Positions 38,010-48,922 of a DNA stretch of 64,000 bases are shown in pieces. The stretch lies in the NCBI GenBank assembly GCA_009363875.1, contig CM018690.1, positions 14,229,971-14,293,970 on the forward strand, written 5' to 3'. The stretch is from Mikania micrantha (lineage: Eukaryota > Streptophyta > Magnoliopsida > Asterales > Asteraceae). The position numbers were made by a program, and so were the translations under genes. How positions within the stretch are numbered: the first letter of the stretch is position 1; each line of letters opens with the position of its first letter. The notes below the pieces were generated by a model, which worked only from the letters and a program-made list of their open reading frames with translations, searched no databases and was not told the origin of the DNA.

Positions 38010-38522
38010 GCACCAAGCCTAGGATTGTGGTATCCTAGAAATGCAGACTTTCAGTTCATGGCCTACACTGATAGTGATTATGGAGGTTGCAACATCAGCA
38101 AGAAGTCTACATCATGAGGATGTCAGTTTCTTGGGTCCAGAATAGTGTCATGGCAATGTAAGAAGCAAACATGTGTTTCCACTTCTACTGCAGAAGCTGA
38201 ATAAATTGTTGCCTCTAGTTGTTGTGCTCAAGTAATTTGCATTCAAAATTAAATGAAACACTATGGAGTAGAGTTGTCCAATACTCCTATACAGATAGAT
38301 AACTCCAGTGCAATCTCCATAACCAACAATCCAGTCAAACATTCGAAGACCAAGCACATTGATATCAGATATCATTTCATCAGTGACTGTGTAGAAAAGA
38401 AACTAATTCATCTAGTCAAAGTTGATACAGAACATAATCTGGCTAATCTCTTCACCAAAACTTTTGATGAAGGCAGATTCAAATATTTAATAATAGCCAT
38501 TGGTATGATTAATTTTGGATAA
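38010..38522 (+). pseudogene. Copia A RNase H
   Basis: Continues in the RT frame after the stop. 'AYTDSDYGG' gives the first catalytic Asp and 'STAEAE' the Glu, followed by an in-frame TAA. After more stops, 'IQIDNSSAISITNNPVKHS' and 'KTKHIDIRYHFI' form the typical copia RNase H C-terminus, ending at TAA 38520-38522. The domain would remove RNA from the RNA-DNA hybrid. At least four stops break it. Confidence 0.88.
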
Positions 38523-39056
38523 ACGAATTGGTACCAAGGTGCAAGTAATCCTTCGGAAGATAAACTTAAATTATCTTCTGATGAGTAATTACTCTTCAGA
38601 AGATCTTTTAAGTCTTCGAAAGTATTCCTTACCTCTTGAGTTGGAAGCAATCACACTTCAGAAGACAAAATTTCTTTTGAAGTATTTCTCTTCTGAAACA
38701 TTGTTTTGCCTTCGGAAGCTCAATCTTCTGATTAAACAAGGTGCAAGCTCAATCAGAAGAAGATGTCTTCTGAAGCACAATTCAATCTGATGAACCTTTC
38801 TAAACCTTCATAAGCAAGTGCTTCCGATGATATATTTAACATTTTTAAATATGCATCGGAAGTGCATGTATTCCGAAAAACATTTTCTGGTCTCATGTAC
38901 TTCTTCCGATAGCAATATCTTCGTAACCTAGTTGCCCTCCTTCTGAAACTTGTGAGAATCCCAGTGCACAACAGCTGTCTCGGAAGACCTTTTCTTTGAC
39001 ACTTCGGATCTCAAAATATTAAATGTGTCTCTATATTAAATGCTGACATCCAAAGG
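38523..39056 (+). repeat. Copia A spacer with cttcngaag dyads
   Basis: Between pol and the third ORF lie many copies of the dyad TTCNGAA and relatives (ttcggaag, ttcagaag, cttccgatg). The same motif class appears in the U3 of the LTR and in the linker at 34640-34920. No protein is evident. Confidence 0.75.
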
Positions 39057-39065
39057 TATAAAAGG
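39057..39065 (+). promoter_or_regulatory. TATA box before the third ORF of copia A
   Basis: TATAAAAGG, with a pyrimidine-rich leader (actttctctcaccgttcc) about 25-45 bases downstream and the ATG at 39151. It suggests a separate subgenomic transcript for this ORF. Confidence 0.6.
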
Positions 39066-39150
39066 TCTCCCGCTCATTCAACTTTCTCTCACCGTTCCAT
39101 TTTCAAATTGAGTTCCTCGTTCTCTCGAAATAAACCCTAAATCCTCTCCG

Positions 39151-39582
39151 ATGGCCATGGAATCCTTTGCTTTTCAACCTGCTCACAACCTGGCTGCGGA
39201 ATTATCAGCTGATAATGATGCTGATTTCGTACCAATCATCTCCTTTCTTACAAGGAGCAGGTACAATTTTGCACTAACCGTCAAACCTGTGGTGTATGAA
39301 TCTCATCACCAACAGTTTTGGCATTCTTGTTCTGTTGTTTCATCTCCAAATGGTAGAACTCTTATGGCTACCATTGATGCTCATCCTCTTTCCATTTCTG
39401 TGGAGACCATCTGTCGACATCTTCATCTTAATGATGTCGGTGGAAGGGTCTTATTCACAAGGGATGAGGTAGCAGTGACCTTTAGGTCAATGGGGTACGA
39501 AGGTCCTCTCTCTTCAACAACCTATTTGAAGGGTAGAGGGTCCAGCCTTGTATCCTTACAAGGATACAGCTGTAGGTTTTAG
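39151..39582 (+). pseudogene. Copia A third ORF (downstream of pol), truncated
   Basis: Starts MAMESFAFQPAHNLAAELSA and runs about 130 codons to 'SSTTYLKGRG' before passing into LTR sequence at about 39541, where it picks up an unrelated 13-residue tail. The text 'FWHSCSVVSSPNGRTLMA' and 'VETICRHLHLND' resembles an ORF I recall from large Asteraceae copia elements. Its function is unknown; some SIRE relatives carry an env-like ORF at this position, but I see no signal peptide or membrane segment here. The missing C-terminus was deleted together with the first part of the 3' LTR. Confidence 0.7.
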
Positions 39583-39808
39583 TATATAACACATCATCTG
39601 TAACTTAGTCAACGAGTGCTTGTGCTTGAGCAAAAACTTGTAAACTCAACAGTTGAATGCAATATGCTTTAACCTTGAATTTATAACTGCTTTCTGTATT
39701 TGTTTTAATCTGTTTTTGCAAATCAAGTTGATAGAATTTCCGCATCTATCAACTTTGTAGAAGATAACTTGTGAAAGTGTTGTGTAAGTTACATAACCCG
39801 ATCCAACA
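39541..39808 (+). mobile_element. Remnant 3' LTR of copia A
   Basis: 268 bases matching 32042-32305, ending CCGATCCAACA. The first ~565 bases of a full LTR are missing, removed by a deletion that starts in the third ORF. A TATATAA box remains near 39580. The flank CAAAT follows. Confidence 0.9.
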
Positions 39809-40160
39809 CAAATTGTGACACATTTGTGACGAAATATGATGCCCTATTTTTGTGACAAATAATATCGACGAAAACAAAAGATACTTGATTTTTGTCACAA
39901 ATTAGTCGCAAAATGCGACACATTTCCGATACAAAAATATAAAATTTGAATAGTCAAATATTGTGTCGTAAATATGTCAAAAAACACTCTTTTATTTCTT
40001 TTTATTTACATAATAATCATAATATATTGATAATTATACAGATAAAATAATATATAAAAAGTAAAAACTTTAATATTTACGACACATCTGTGATGCACAA
40101 CGTGTTTTTTTAAAAGGTGTCGTAAATGTGTCTGAATTTCCGACAAAAATTTGTGAGACA

Positions 40161-40964
40161 TGGCAATGACACGCGACCCAGGATATCACCCGGTGTTGCG
40201 TCCGAGCCAAAAAGGTTTTACGCGACAAGGTTAAAGTTTTCTGTCCGGTTTTTTCCTATAACGTTTGGTTGACAAGTCTTCGACTCCAACCAACATGGCC
40301 CGTCAGGAGGGTTGGATGGAATCTCCGCTGCAGTCGCACCATGGAGAGCCTCTTTAATACCACTGAAAAATGCAATATTGCAATTGTAGCATGAGTGTAA
40401 GACTGAGGCTCTCATTCCTAAAAAAAATACTAACCCTAAAAATGCATCCAACGATTTTCTACGATTAATATAACATGTGGTCAGGGATCAATACATTTTA
40501 TTCCTTATTTATCTTCTTGAATGTGATTGTCGGTTACATCATTTTCTTATTAAACAGGCTACAAGCTCCTGTATTTAAACTTTAAAAAAATAATAAAAAG
40601 TTAGTACTAGAAAGATATAATTTACTGTATGATTTTTTAAATAAAATACGATTAAAATTACATACGTTAATACTTTAAATAATAAAATAATAATATAAAA
40701 CATTTGGTTTTATAAGTTTTTTGTTAACAATTAGGTTTAAAGAGTTGTTTTAAAAAATGGTACTTTTTACAAAAATAATATATGTTAGTATCCATATATT
40801 ATATGAGTTGAATAAAAATGTATTAAATATATAGTTAATATTTGTAAATTATAAAATGGTATTTTAAGATAAATTATAATTGAAATTACTTGTAAGAAAA
40901 GTTTATCTTTACTAGAACTTGAAAGAAACAAGAGATATTAGTCATTACATACATCACTATTATT
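40161..40964. other. AT-rich intergenic sequence
   Basis: 40180-40340 has a moderately GC-rich patch (acgcgacccaggatatcacc) without family resemblance. The rest is AT-rich and shows nothing recognisable. Confidence 0.45.
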
Positions 40965-40979
40965 ATCTATACAACATAT

Positions 40980-41202
40980 AACCAAGGGCTTTTAGCCTAA
41001 TGGTTACCCCCTTGACTTACCTATGGGAGGTGTTGGGTTCGAATCCGGGCTGAGGCATATTTGCTGAAGCAAGGTCAGGGGGTTTACCCAGTTGTGGGGT
41101 TCCTCCTGGGGTGGGCTCGGGTATACGCCCCAGAGCGTCAAATCCAAGGGGACGGTTGAAATCCCGTCTTGGGTGTTGTTGTACCAAGCCGTTCAAAAAC
41201 AA
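40980..41202 (+). mobile_element. tRNA-derived SINE
   Basis: A perfect 15-bp target duplication, ATCTATACAACATAT, flanks the unit (40965-40979 and 41203-41217). An A-box-like TAGCCTAATGG (40993-41003) and a canonical B box GGTTCGAATCC (41036-41046) form an internal RNA polymerase III promoter. The body is a ~150-bp GC-rich non-tRNA part with a short A-rich tail (caaaaacaa). No cloverleaf is complete, so it is not a tRNA gene. Confidence 0.92.
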
Positions 41203-41467
41203 ATCTATACAACATATTCCGGTCAAACCAATAAGAATAGACACACGTTACTTTTACTCGTATATATGTTTTAAATATTTTTGAACAATAAAATACACAA
41301 AAAGTTAGAGTTAAAAACAAACCCTCTAAGAAATAGACTGATTGAGTGATTTGAGATCACAATGTGTGGCACGTTCAACCTAGATTCTTGTTCAATTAAG
41401 ATATTCTTGTTCAACCTACTCTTCTAAGAGCTTTCTTGATGCATGGATTTGAAAGATATTAAAAAAC

Positions 41468-41502
<35 letters not shown>
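41468..41502. repeat. (CA)n(TA)n microsatellite
   Basis: A short CA run followed directly by about 12 TA units. Confidence 0.95.
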
Positions 41503-44056
41503 GTAAACTTAGACAATCTTGGCTTATAATAAGATAAATTGATATATTTGAGTAAATAATTAGTGTACTTTTTTAGGTAAAATATGTAGCATTATGACAT
41601 TAAACGAGTTGAGATGGTTAGTACTTTAATACAATGCAGGTCTTAACTTAAAAACTATGTGAATATAATTGATTCAAACGGATAAAAATTATCTATTATA
41701 TATAATAAATCAAAATGTTTGGAGAACACTTGGCATCATTTTAGGCCATCTCTATTTTTGTTTTCCTCCCTAAAAATTTATTTCGAAAAACTAAACACGC
41801 GGATTTTTTTCAGATTCTTTTATTTAGTTTTTAAAGGGAATTATTTCTTTTACTAACTTTCTATAATTAAAATTAGTAATTAATTATGACATATTTTTAT
41901 TAAATTACGTATAAAAATCCTTTCCAATTTCCAATTGTTTAATTACATCTAAATCAATTCCAACTAACACTAAATTGATTGTTTCTTTCCATTTCTAAAA
42001 TGTAAGTATCTTAATATATATAGATCAAACCTTCAAGTATTATTTTTGCATCAACTTTCTTTTCATTGTTAACTAAGGTTAAAACTCATGTATTACATGG
42101 GTTTAACATATGTAATTTGTTAAAATGTTAATTTTTCTCTCTTATTATGTGGGTTGAATAAATATAAGTTTTGAAGTTTCTATTTATATATTTTATTATT
42201 ATTTCACTTACGTTTAATTTTTTTAATTTTGATTATTTTTTATTTTAATTGTAGTTCTTATTTATTTAAGTAGACAATTTTATTATTTTAAACATAATAA
42301 TTCATTATTTAATAAGAGGATAACATTAATTGAAGAGAGAGAGGCGGGAAAATCAAAAGCTGACTTCACCAAAGAATGACATGTGGTTAAACAAAACCTT
42401 TATTTATTATAACACATAGATATTACCTTTGTGAATCTTTCAAGTAAATGTATTGACAACACCGTCATATGTTAGAAAACTAAATTATAACACATCAAAT
42501 GTTTGAATTTTGCACACATTCATGTTTTCAACCCATGTAACGTTTTAATCCAAAAAATCGTAATAAGTTAATATTTTTTTAATTTTTTATAAAATTCAAC
42601 TTTCAGACTAATATTTTAATAATAATTGGTTTTTATCACATACATGTTTGTAGACATTTTCGTTTATAAAAAAGATAACTAAAATTGTAACTTCTAAACT
42701 AAATATTACGTATAAAATAATTTAAAACTTTTTTTTATCAATCGGTTTAAATTTATTTGTATCAGCTATTTTAACTAATTGATTGCTAATTTATTTTCTT
42801 GTATTGTTTTCCTAAAATAGCTGAATTTTTAATACGCATTTTAATCGTTAAGTATGATGTTTTTAGGCGAACTTATTTTTTATTTAACAACTTTAGTTCT
42901 TTAAATATAACCGAATTCAAATGATATTTTTTAAAATATTTATAAATAAAACAATAATGTTACTAATTTTTCTATAATTGCTTTTAAAAATTTTTAAACA
43001 TTTAATATGATTGGATTATTTGAATGATAAAAATATATTATGCTGAAATATAAAAGTAAGTAATTTTTAAAAATCCAAGTTATATATATTAATATAAATT
43101 TTAGTTAAAGTTAATTCAATGTGTTAAAAGAAGAATAAATATACTTTAATTAAATTATTTATGAATTACATTACATAAAAATATTAACACATTGTTAAAA
43201 AGAATAAAATTAAAACATAATTTATAATTATTACATCAAATATTTTAAGCATATTTTGAAGAATTTATGCATTAACAAATTATATTATATTTTATTCAAT
43301 ATTTATAATCATGAGTTTAGTAAAATTTTACAATGTATATGCTTTTTAATTACATAACATTTTGTCAATAGATTTGTATATATAACATATTATTATTTTT
43401 CAACCCGTGTAACACACAGGATTTTAACCTATTTAATAATATATTTGATAAGAAAATCATTAAAAATTATTAAAATAAACAATTTGTTTCATTACAACTA
43501 ATTTAAGTTGAAATAAATTGGTGTTAGTTAAAATCTACTCATTTATACCAAAACTGATTTTGCTTAAAACCCAACCTGACCTGCACCCATTCTGATCCAT
43601 TACCCAACTCAACCGGCCTATTTTTGCCAGACATCTCTGAAAGTACCAATTATAGCTCGAAAGAATCTATCAAAAAGTTGTTTGGAATAATATATTACAT
43701 TGTGATAGAAAACAAAAAGGTTTCGCAAGAACGCTAGAGCACAATAAAACATGAGTAAATAGCGTTTTAATTTATCGACAGTCAACACTCAGCAAAAGAA
43801 TACAATTGTGAATTGTTATGGTAGAATATATGAATAGTTGAAATATATACCATTCGTGAAAAGATCAACAATTGTGAAACCATTGTGGTCAAACTTCAAC
43901 ACCTCCATTGCTTTCGACGCATTTACACTTCAATAGGTTTATCACCAGAACTGCTACCTAAATTTTGTTAAAAACACCAAATTACGAGGTTTTAGCAACT
44001 CCGCCATATAACATGATTTACCCGCAAGAATTTTGGGTTTCTTGTTTTGCAATGCA
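41503..44056. other. AT-rich intergenic sequence with Helitron-like hairpins
   Basis: Very AT-rich. Two GC-containing hairpins resemble Helitron 3' ends: near 42076-42103 on the minus strand (acccatgtaatacatgagt, then ttttaacctTAGT) and near 43398-43432 on the plus strand (caacccgtgtaacacacagg, then ttttaaccta). They resemble the element at 48208-48690. One exon-like run (minus strand, about 43865-43925) ends at a GTATAT donor-like site, but I cannot assign it. Confidence 0.4.
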
Positions 44057-44945
44057 TGCAGTAAGTGGTGCACAAATCGGTTAACCGGTCGGAACCGGTT
44101 TTTAAATTAACCGAACCGGTTAATTGGTATTTGAGGTTTACCGGTTTTTCTTAAAAACTGGTTTTGCTATTAACTGGTTTTTTTAACCTATAATACCTAA
44201 CCGATGGAACCGAACCATGTATTAACCGGACCGGTTAACCGGCCAAACTGGTTCAAAAACTGGTTTTTATACTTTTTTTTCGTTTTTATTTTATCCGTTA
44301 TTCTGTTTGATCCGTTTTGAACCGTTTTTTCTATTATACGTTTTGAACCTTAAAGTTAAATTAATAAAACCTTAATAAAAACTTTAAACTAATCAAACCT
44401 AAAACTAATAATTACTAAACCATGGATCGAGATTGAATAGAGATTGAATTAAGATTGAATTAAGATTTACGAGTCTAATAGAAGAAGAGATTGAATCGAG
44501 AAGTAGGAGATCGTTTTTTGAGCGTTTTTGATTGTTTTCGAGCGTTTAAGAAGAAGAGATGTTGTAAGATGTTGTGTGATCAAACTAAAACAATCCACGT
44601 CTATTTATACTAACGTTTAGGGGCAAAATGGTCCAAAAAATGTTTAAAACGACTATTTTTTTTCACACGATCGGTTAACCGGTTAATAACCATTTAAACC
44701 GGTTTCAACGGCTCTATTTTCACTCCAACGGCTAGCAACGGCTAGTTTTTGAACACCTAACCAGTTAACCGGTTTCTAACTGGTCTAAAAAACCGGTTTT
44801 GCTTTAACCGGTTACTAACCAGTTTCCTCAAAAACTCAGAACCGGTTCAAAACCAACGGTTTTTGCATTTAGGCCAAACCGGTAGGAAAAACCGGTTTCT
44901 AACCGATCCAATAACCAGACCGGGTCGGTTAACCGGTTTTTTTTT
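44057..44945. mobile_element. ttaaccgg-rich non-autonomous element
   Basis: Both ends are dense in 'cggttaaccggt', 'aaccggttt' and their complements (44070-44300 and 44660-44940), with an AT-rich core. This is the usual build of plant hAT-like elements with oligomeric ends. The outer limits and a target duplication could not be fixed. Confidence 0.5.
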
Positions 44946-47033
44946 GTTTCCTACATCACATCACCGTCAACTTGATCAACGTTTTCTCCATAGACAAAAA
45001 TTAATAATATTTTTATAGTAACTATAATTGTTAAGTATTTTAGTGTAATTGGGATTAATTTTATCGATTAATATGAATTATGAAATTTATTAAATAAGTT
45101 GGGTGTGGGGTGCACGCTTGTTTAATGTTTTATAGCGCCGGGGTCCGGGGGCAGCGCCCCCAGTTAGCAGGATCCAATGGGCGGCAGCTTCTGGCGGGGT
45201 CCAAGGGGCAGAGCCCCTGGCTGGGGTCGAGCTTGAAATCAAAAACAAATTGATTTTACGAATTTGGTTATAAAATTCGTTATAAAAGTTTAGTGGCTTT
45301 TTTGTGAAAAGGAAAACTTGAAAACTGCTTGAAAGCAGTTTCCAAAACCTGCAAACAAAATTTGATCGATGATTTCATTTTCTACTCACTGGTTCATTCT
45401 CGAATTTCACAACAAAATTCATGCTCGTCCTTGAATCGAAATTGAATTTTATCCGATCAAACATTTGAATGAACCGCAAATAGTTTGATCTGAAAGTGTG
45501 ATCCATGACTTTCAATTTTATCCCGGTGTTCGTGTTCTAGAATTTCTCTACAAAAATTACAATATGCGTGTGTGTGAATTTTACATTTGCGATGCGCTTT
45601 CGATTATAATCGTATTTATCATTTAACTTTCATACTTTGTGACCCATTTCAAGCAAGACTGATATTTTTAATTTTTTAATGTTGTGACATAATTCTGATG
45701 CAAATTTTAATTTTCAATTAAATTCATCACTACTACTAAACAAAATGCTACGCATTTAGGATAAAATTATCTTAAATTTTGTGACGTGTTAGTTTAAAAT
45801 TTACAGCACATTGCCTACAAATGTTTTGTTTCTTAAAAATTTACACAGAAAATACATAAAACTTGCTTTAAAAATACAATGCACAAATCAAATTCAAATA
45901 CAAACCTAGTACTTACAAAGTATGCACTTACAAGTTTCCAAAAATAACATATGCCAAAATAATATCTAGATGATCACTTTTAATTATCAGGAGAGTGAAA
46001 GAATCTTATTAACTCTTCTACACATGTTTCTATCACTACATTCATTTTTTGTTACGCTACTTGTTTTTTCGGTTTGTTTTTGCAATTTCTTTCTTGTTCA
46101 ACTTTTCATTGAACTTCCAAATTTTGAATCTACAAATTTAATAAATCATTTATAATAAATAGTAAACAAACAACACGTAATTTTCAAAGCTAATTGTCAC
46201 ATATTCAAACATAAAGTAGAATCTCTCCTCTTAGTATAAATTCTAACATTGACGATGGGTTATATGGGCTAGGGAGAAGACCGAAGACGACCCCATCTTT
46301 TTTCCGTAAATTTTTGATCGAAAGATTATATTTTGTTTAAAATATTGATTTCGCTCCCTCTCGCTTCAAAAAATTAGCATGTATTGTTGATCCCGTAAAA
46401 TTTCACCCTTCTTTTTAAACATTCAAGTTCCGCCATGCACTAATTCAATCCCATATCCAAGTGAATGGAACATCTCCTCTAAGTATAAATTCAAACTTTA
46501 ACCCAAGTAAATAAGTTATGTCTAGTTATGATTCACGAAACATACCATAAATTTAATAAAAGTTCATATTAAAAATAAAGATTCAAATATGTTGGTTTTC
46601 TTCTTTTCACATCATATTCGTAGCTTTTAATAAAATTCTATTTTGAAAAACAAGATTCAAACATTTAATATATGGTTACCTAACTTGTAAAATTACATTC
46701 AATCTTCTGCATGAACAACATGCTCCTATAGACTAGGATCGTCATCATTAAATTTTAGCTCGTCCTTCTTAGTAATCTCTTTTAAATATAACTTTCATTA
46801 AACAACCCAATAGTTAGTCTACTAAAGATTCAAACTACAATTCATAGCGTTTTGGCTTGTATAATACAAAAAATCCATCTTCTACAAATTGTTTAACGTT
46901 AAGTTCTCCGGCTAATAATTTTGTTTTAGGCTCTTTGTTTAGATGAGTGATAAGAAAATATTCCTATAACCGAAACCATATACCATTTAGGAAGGAATAA
47001 GCCGAACAAATACAAATGATATTGAATTGTGTA
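44946..47033. other. Intergenic sequence with a GC-rich dyad patch
   Basis: 45130-45225 is GC-rich with two hairpin-forming dyads, gggggcagcgccccc (about 45148-45162) and aggggcagagcccct (about 45207-45221). They lie in the repeated context 'ggggtcc…ggggc', a motif I associate with ends of plant repeats but cannot name. The rest is AT-rich without a gene. Confidence 0.5.
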
Positions 47034-47036
47034 TAA

Positions 47037-48066
47037 GGGACCGTTTGGTAGCATATGAATCATTAAGTGCTGAATGGTTAAGATGTCTGAATGGTTAAAA
47101 GGGTCTGAATCATTAAGCGCTGAATGGTTAAAACTGTTTGGTTAAACATCTGAATGAATATGTCGAATGTCTATTTTACACTTCTGAAGTCAAACAAAGC
47201 ATGCAACACCACAAGTTAATGTTTTCTATAATCCTACCCAGGTACCACCACAAACATCATTTGAACAAAATCAAACAAAACAAGGAGATGTTGCTGCATC
47301 AGTACAAAACAAAACAAGTTTTCTATAATCCTTACAAACATCAATTGAACAAATCAAAATTATTAAGCAACAAAATCAAACAAAGAAAAATTATGTTACT
47401 GAACCAGCACCAAATTCATGTTGCTGAACCAGCACCAACAAAACAAAACAAAAAAAACATCAATTGAACAAATCAAAATTAAAAGCAAGGAGATGTTCTG
47501 AACCAGCACCAACAAAACAAACAAAACCAAATTCATGTTGTGTCCATGTAGAATAGAATCGTGCTGAACCAGCACCAACAATCGCAACAAAACAAAACAA
47601 TCACATAACATCACAATCACGCCGTAGCTTCTGAACCGTACCGGCGGCGACCGGAGCTTCTGAACCAGCGGCGGCGACCGACTGGAGTTGCTGAACCAGC
47701 GGCGGCTGAAGCTTCTGAACCAGCGGTTGCGACCGATCTACAGTACGGTGGTGGTGGTAGACGACAAGAACGGCGACCAGAAGGTGGAGAGGAGCGACGG
47801 CCGACAGCAATTTTGGGGGTGAAGAAGGCCACGGGAAAGAGAGGGGTTGAGGGAGGCGACAGGAATGGGGAGTTAATTGGGTTTGAATTGAAAAGGAAAT
47901 GAGGGTAAATTGAACACCCTTTTTTTTTCTCCATTCAGACTTGTCTTCATATCTGAACCATTCATACCTTCATTCAGATCTTTTTTTTTCATTCAGACGT
48001 CTCAAACAAACGGTCTGAATTTGAATGTTCAGATTCACACCCATTCAGATGCTACCAAATAGCCCC
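47037..48066. mobile_element. PIF/Harbinger-like non-autonomous element, 1.03 kb
   Basis: TAA flanks at 47034-47036 and 48067-48069 are the 3-bp duplication of PIF/Harbinger elements. The left end is GGGACCGTTTGGTAGCAT. The right end read inwards is GGGGCTATTTGGTAGCATCT. Subterminal 'tctgaatggtt' or 'cattcaga' motifs are repeated at both ends. The middle has a run of 'aaccagcaccaacaaaacaa' tandem text and a GC-rich block (47620-47870) of 'ctgaaccagcggcggcgacc' repeats. No transposase. Confidence 0.85.
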
Positions 48067-48177
48067 TAAGCCTTTTATGATTTTGATATACTAAGTAGGT
48101 GAATTATGGCATCAAAAAGGGGTAGACATTACATTTCGAAATAGCAATGAATAATGGTAGCATCCTTTTGCCTTTAG

Positions 48178-48218
48178 TCTATATCTATATATATATCTAT
48201 ATCTATATCTATACTATA
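48178..48218. repeat. (ATATCT)n microsatellite
   Basis: Tatctatatctatat-type repeats immediately before the Helitron-like start. Confidence 0.85.
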
Positions 48219-48690
48219 TAATAAATAAAAGTTTTGACATGCCATTTGTCAATATTCTAGGTCACTTAAAAAAAACTTGCCCTCCTCTCTCTCATAATAA
48301 ATGTTTTAATGCCATGTTTTTATAAAAATTTTGATTTTTTTATCTTCTCTCTTCTATTAAATATTAATTATTTTATTTAACTTAGTAAATAATATGATTA
48401 AATTATGAATCAGTTTTTTAATTTTTATAAAACGTCTTTAAAAAATATGTATTATGTTATTTAAAGCAAATAATTTTAAAATTCAAATATTTAACACGTG
48501 TAAATGTTTAATATGTCTATGTAAAAAAAATGTATAACTAATATTATTAGTATTAATATAATCATGTAAATTTACAAAGATGTAATAATATTATTTTAAT
48601 TATGTAAATTTATGAAGACATAATTATAAAATCACATTATTTTTTATTCACAAACTCGTGTATTACACGGGTCTATAACCTATTTAGTTC
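48208..48690 (+). mobile_element. Helitron-like non-autonomous element
   Basis: The proposed 5' end is TCTATACTATATAATAAATA. Near the 3' end is a hairpin (actcgtgtattacacgggt, 48654-48672) followed by 'ctataacctatttag', close to the usual hairpin-plus-CTRR end. Similar hairpins occur in 41503-44056. The exact last base is unsure because a clean CTRR-T junction is missing. Confidence 0.5.
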
Positions 48691-48814
48691 TAAACTAATG
48701 ACCAATTATTGAATTTTTTGTATGTTTTTCCGCAACATTATTCTCTAATAATTTAATATGGGAGGGGTTATCTACACACCCCAGAATTTTAATTCAACTC
48801 CCCGCCGCCACCCA

Positions 48815-48922
48815 TACGCCCCACTACGGGGCGTTTTGACCACAGACTGACAACCTTAAACGATCAGACATTCTGTCAGCCTTTGCAGACCTATACGTCA
48901 CGTAGTGACCACTACGGGACGT
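48815..48922. repeat. Palindromes at the left end of the Mutator-like element
   Basis: Two copies: 48815-48833, a shortened form (acgccccactacggggcgt), and 48895-48922, full length with two paired changes (half-site acgtcacgtagtga). Confidence 0.85.

Larger units (their letters stand above)
12077..39808 (+). mobile_element. Ty1/copia retrotransposon A (SIRE-like), with nested insertions
   Basis: Identical flanks CAAAT at 12072-12076 and 39809-39813 give the 5-bp target duplication. The 5' LTR starts TGTAAAATCATAAAGG at 12077. It is interrupted at 12468/31860 by element B and ends near 32305. It is followed by a tRNA-Met-type primer site and gag, protease, integrase, RT and RNase H in copia order, then a third ORF and a remnant 3' LTR ending CCAACA. 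The order PR-INT-RT-RH is diagnostic of Ty1/copia. The two zinc knuckles and the ORF after pol suggest the SIRE/Maximus group. Many stops and frameshifts make this copy non-autonomous. Confidence 0.9.
12015..40160. mobile_element. CACTA-like element end, split by copia A (outermost host of the nest)
   Basis: The left part (12015-12076) begins CACTACTAGAGAAACACAAA, typical of CACTA (En/Spm) termini. It holds 'tttgcgacgaaaa' and a perfect 24-bp palindrome at 12050-12073 (half-site TGCGACACAAAT). The right part (39809 to about 40160) carries many 'ttgtgacg', 'gtcgcaaa' and 'cgacacattt' motifs, resembling CACTA subterminal repeats. No TAGTG end was found on the right, so the element is probably truncated and the end coordinate is approximate. 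No transposase frame. Confidence 0.5.

Noticed and set aside
35149..38522. Plant pararetrovirus or other virus origin for the pol region
   Set aside because: Domain order protease-integrase-RT-RNase H, LTRs and the copia YVDD context identify a Ty1/copia retrotransposon.
40980..41202. tRNA gene
   Set aside because: A and B boxes are present, but no cloverleaf; the 15-bp target duplication shows a SINE.
43865..43980. Host gene exon on the minus strand
   Set aside because: Only about 20 codons look coding before a donor-like site, with no neighbouring exon or family match.
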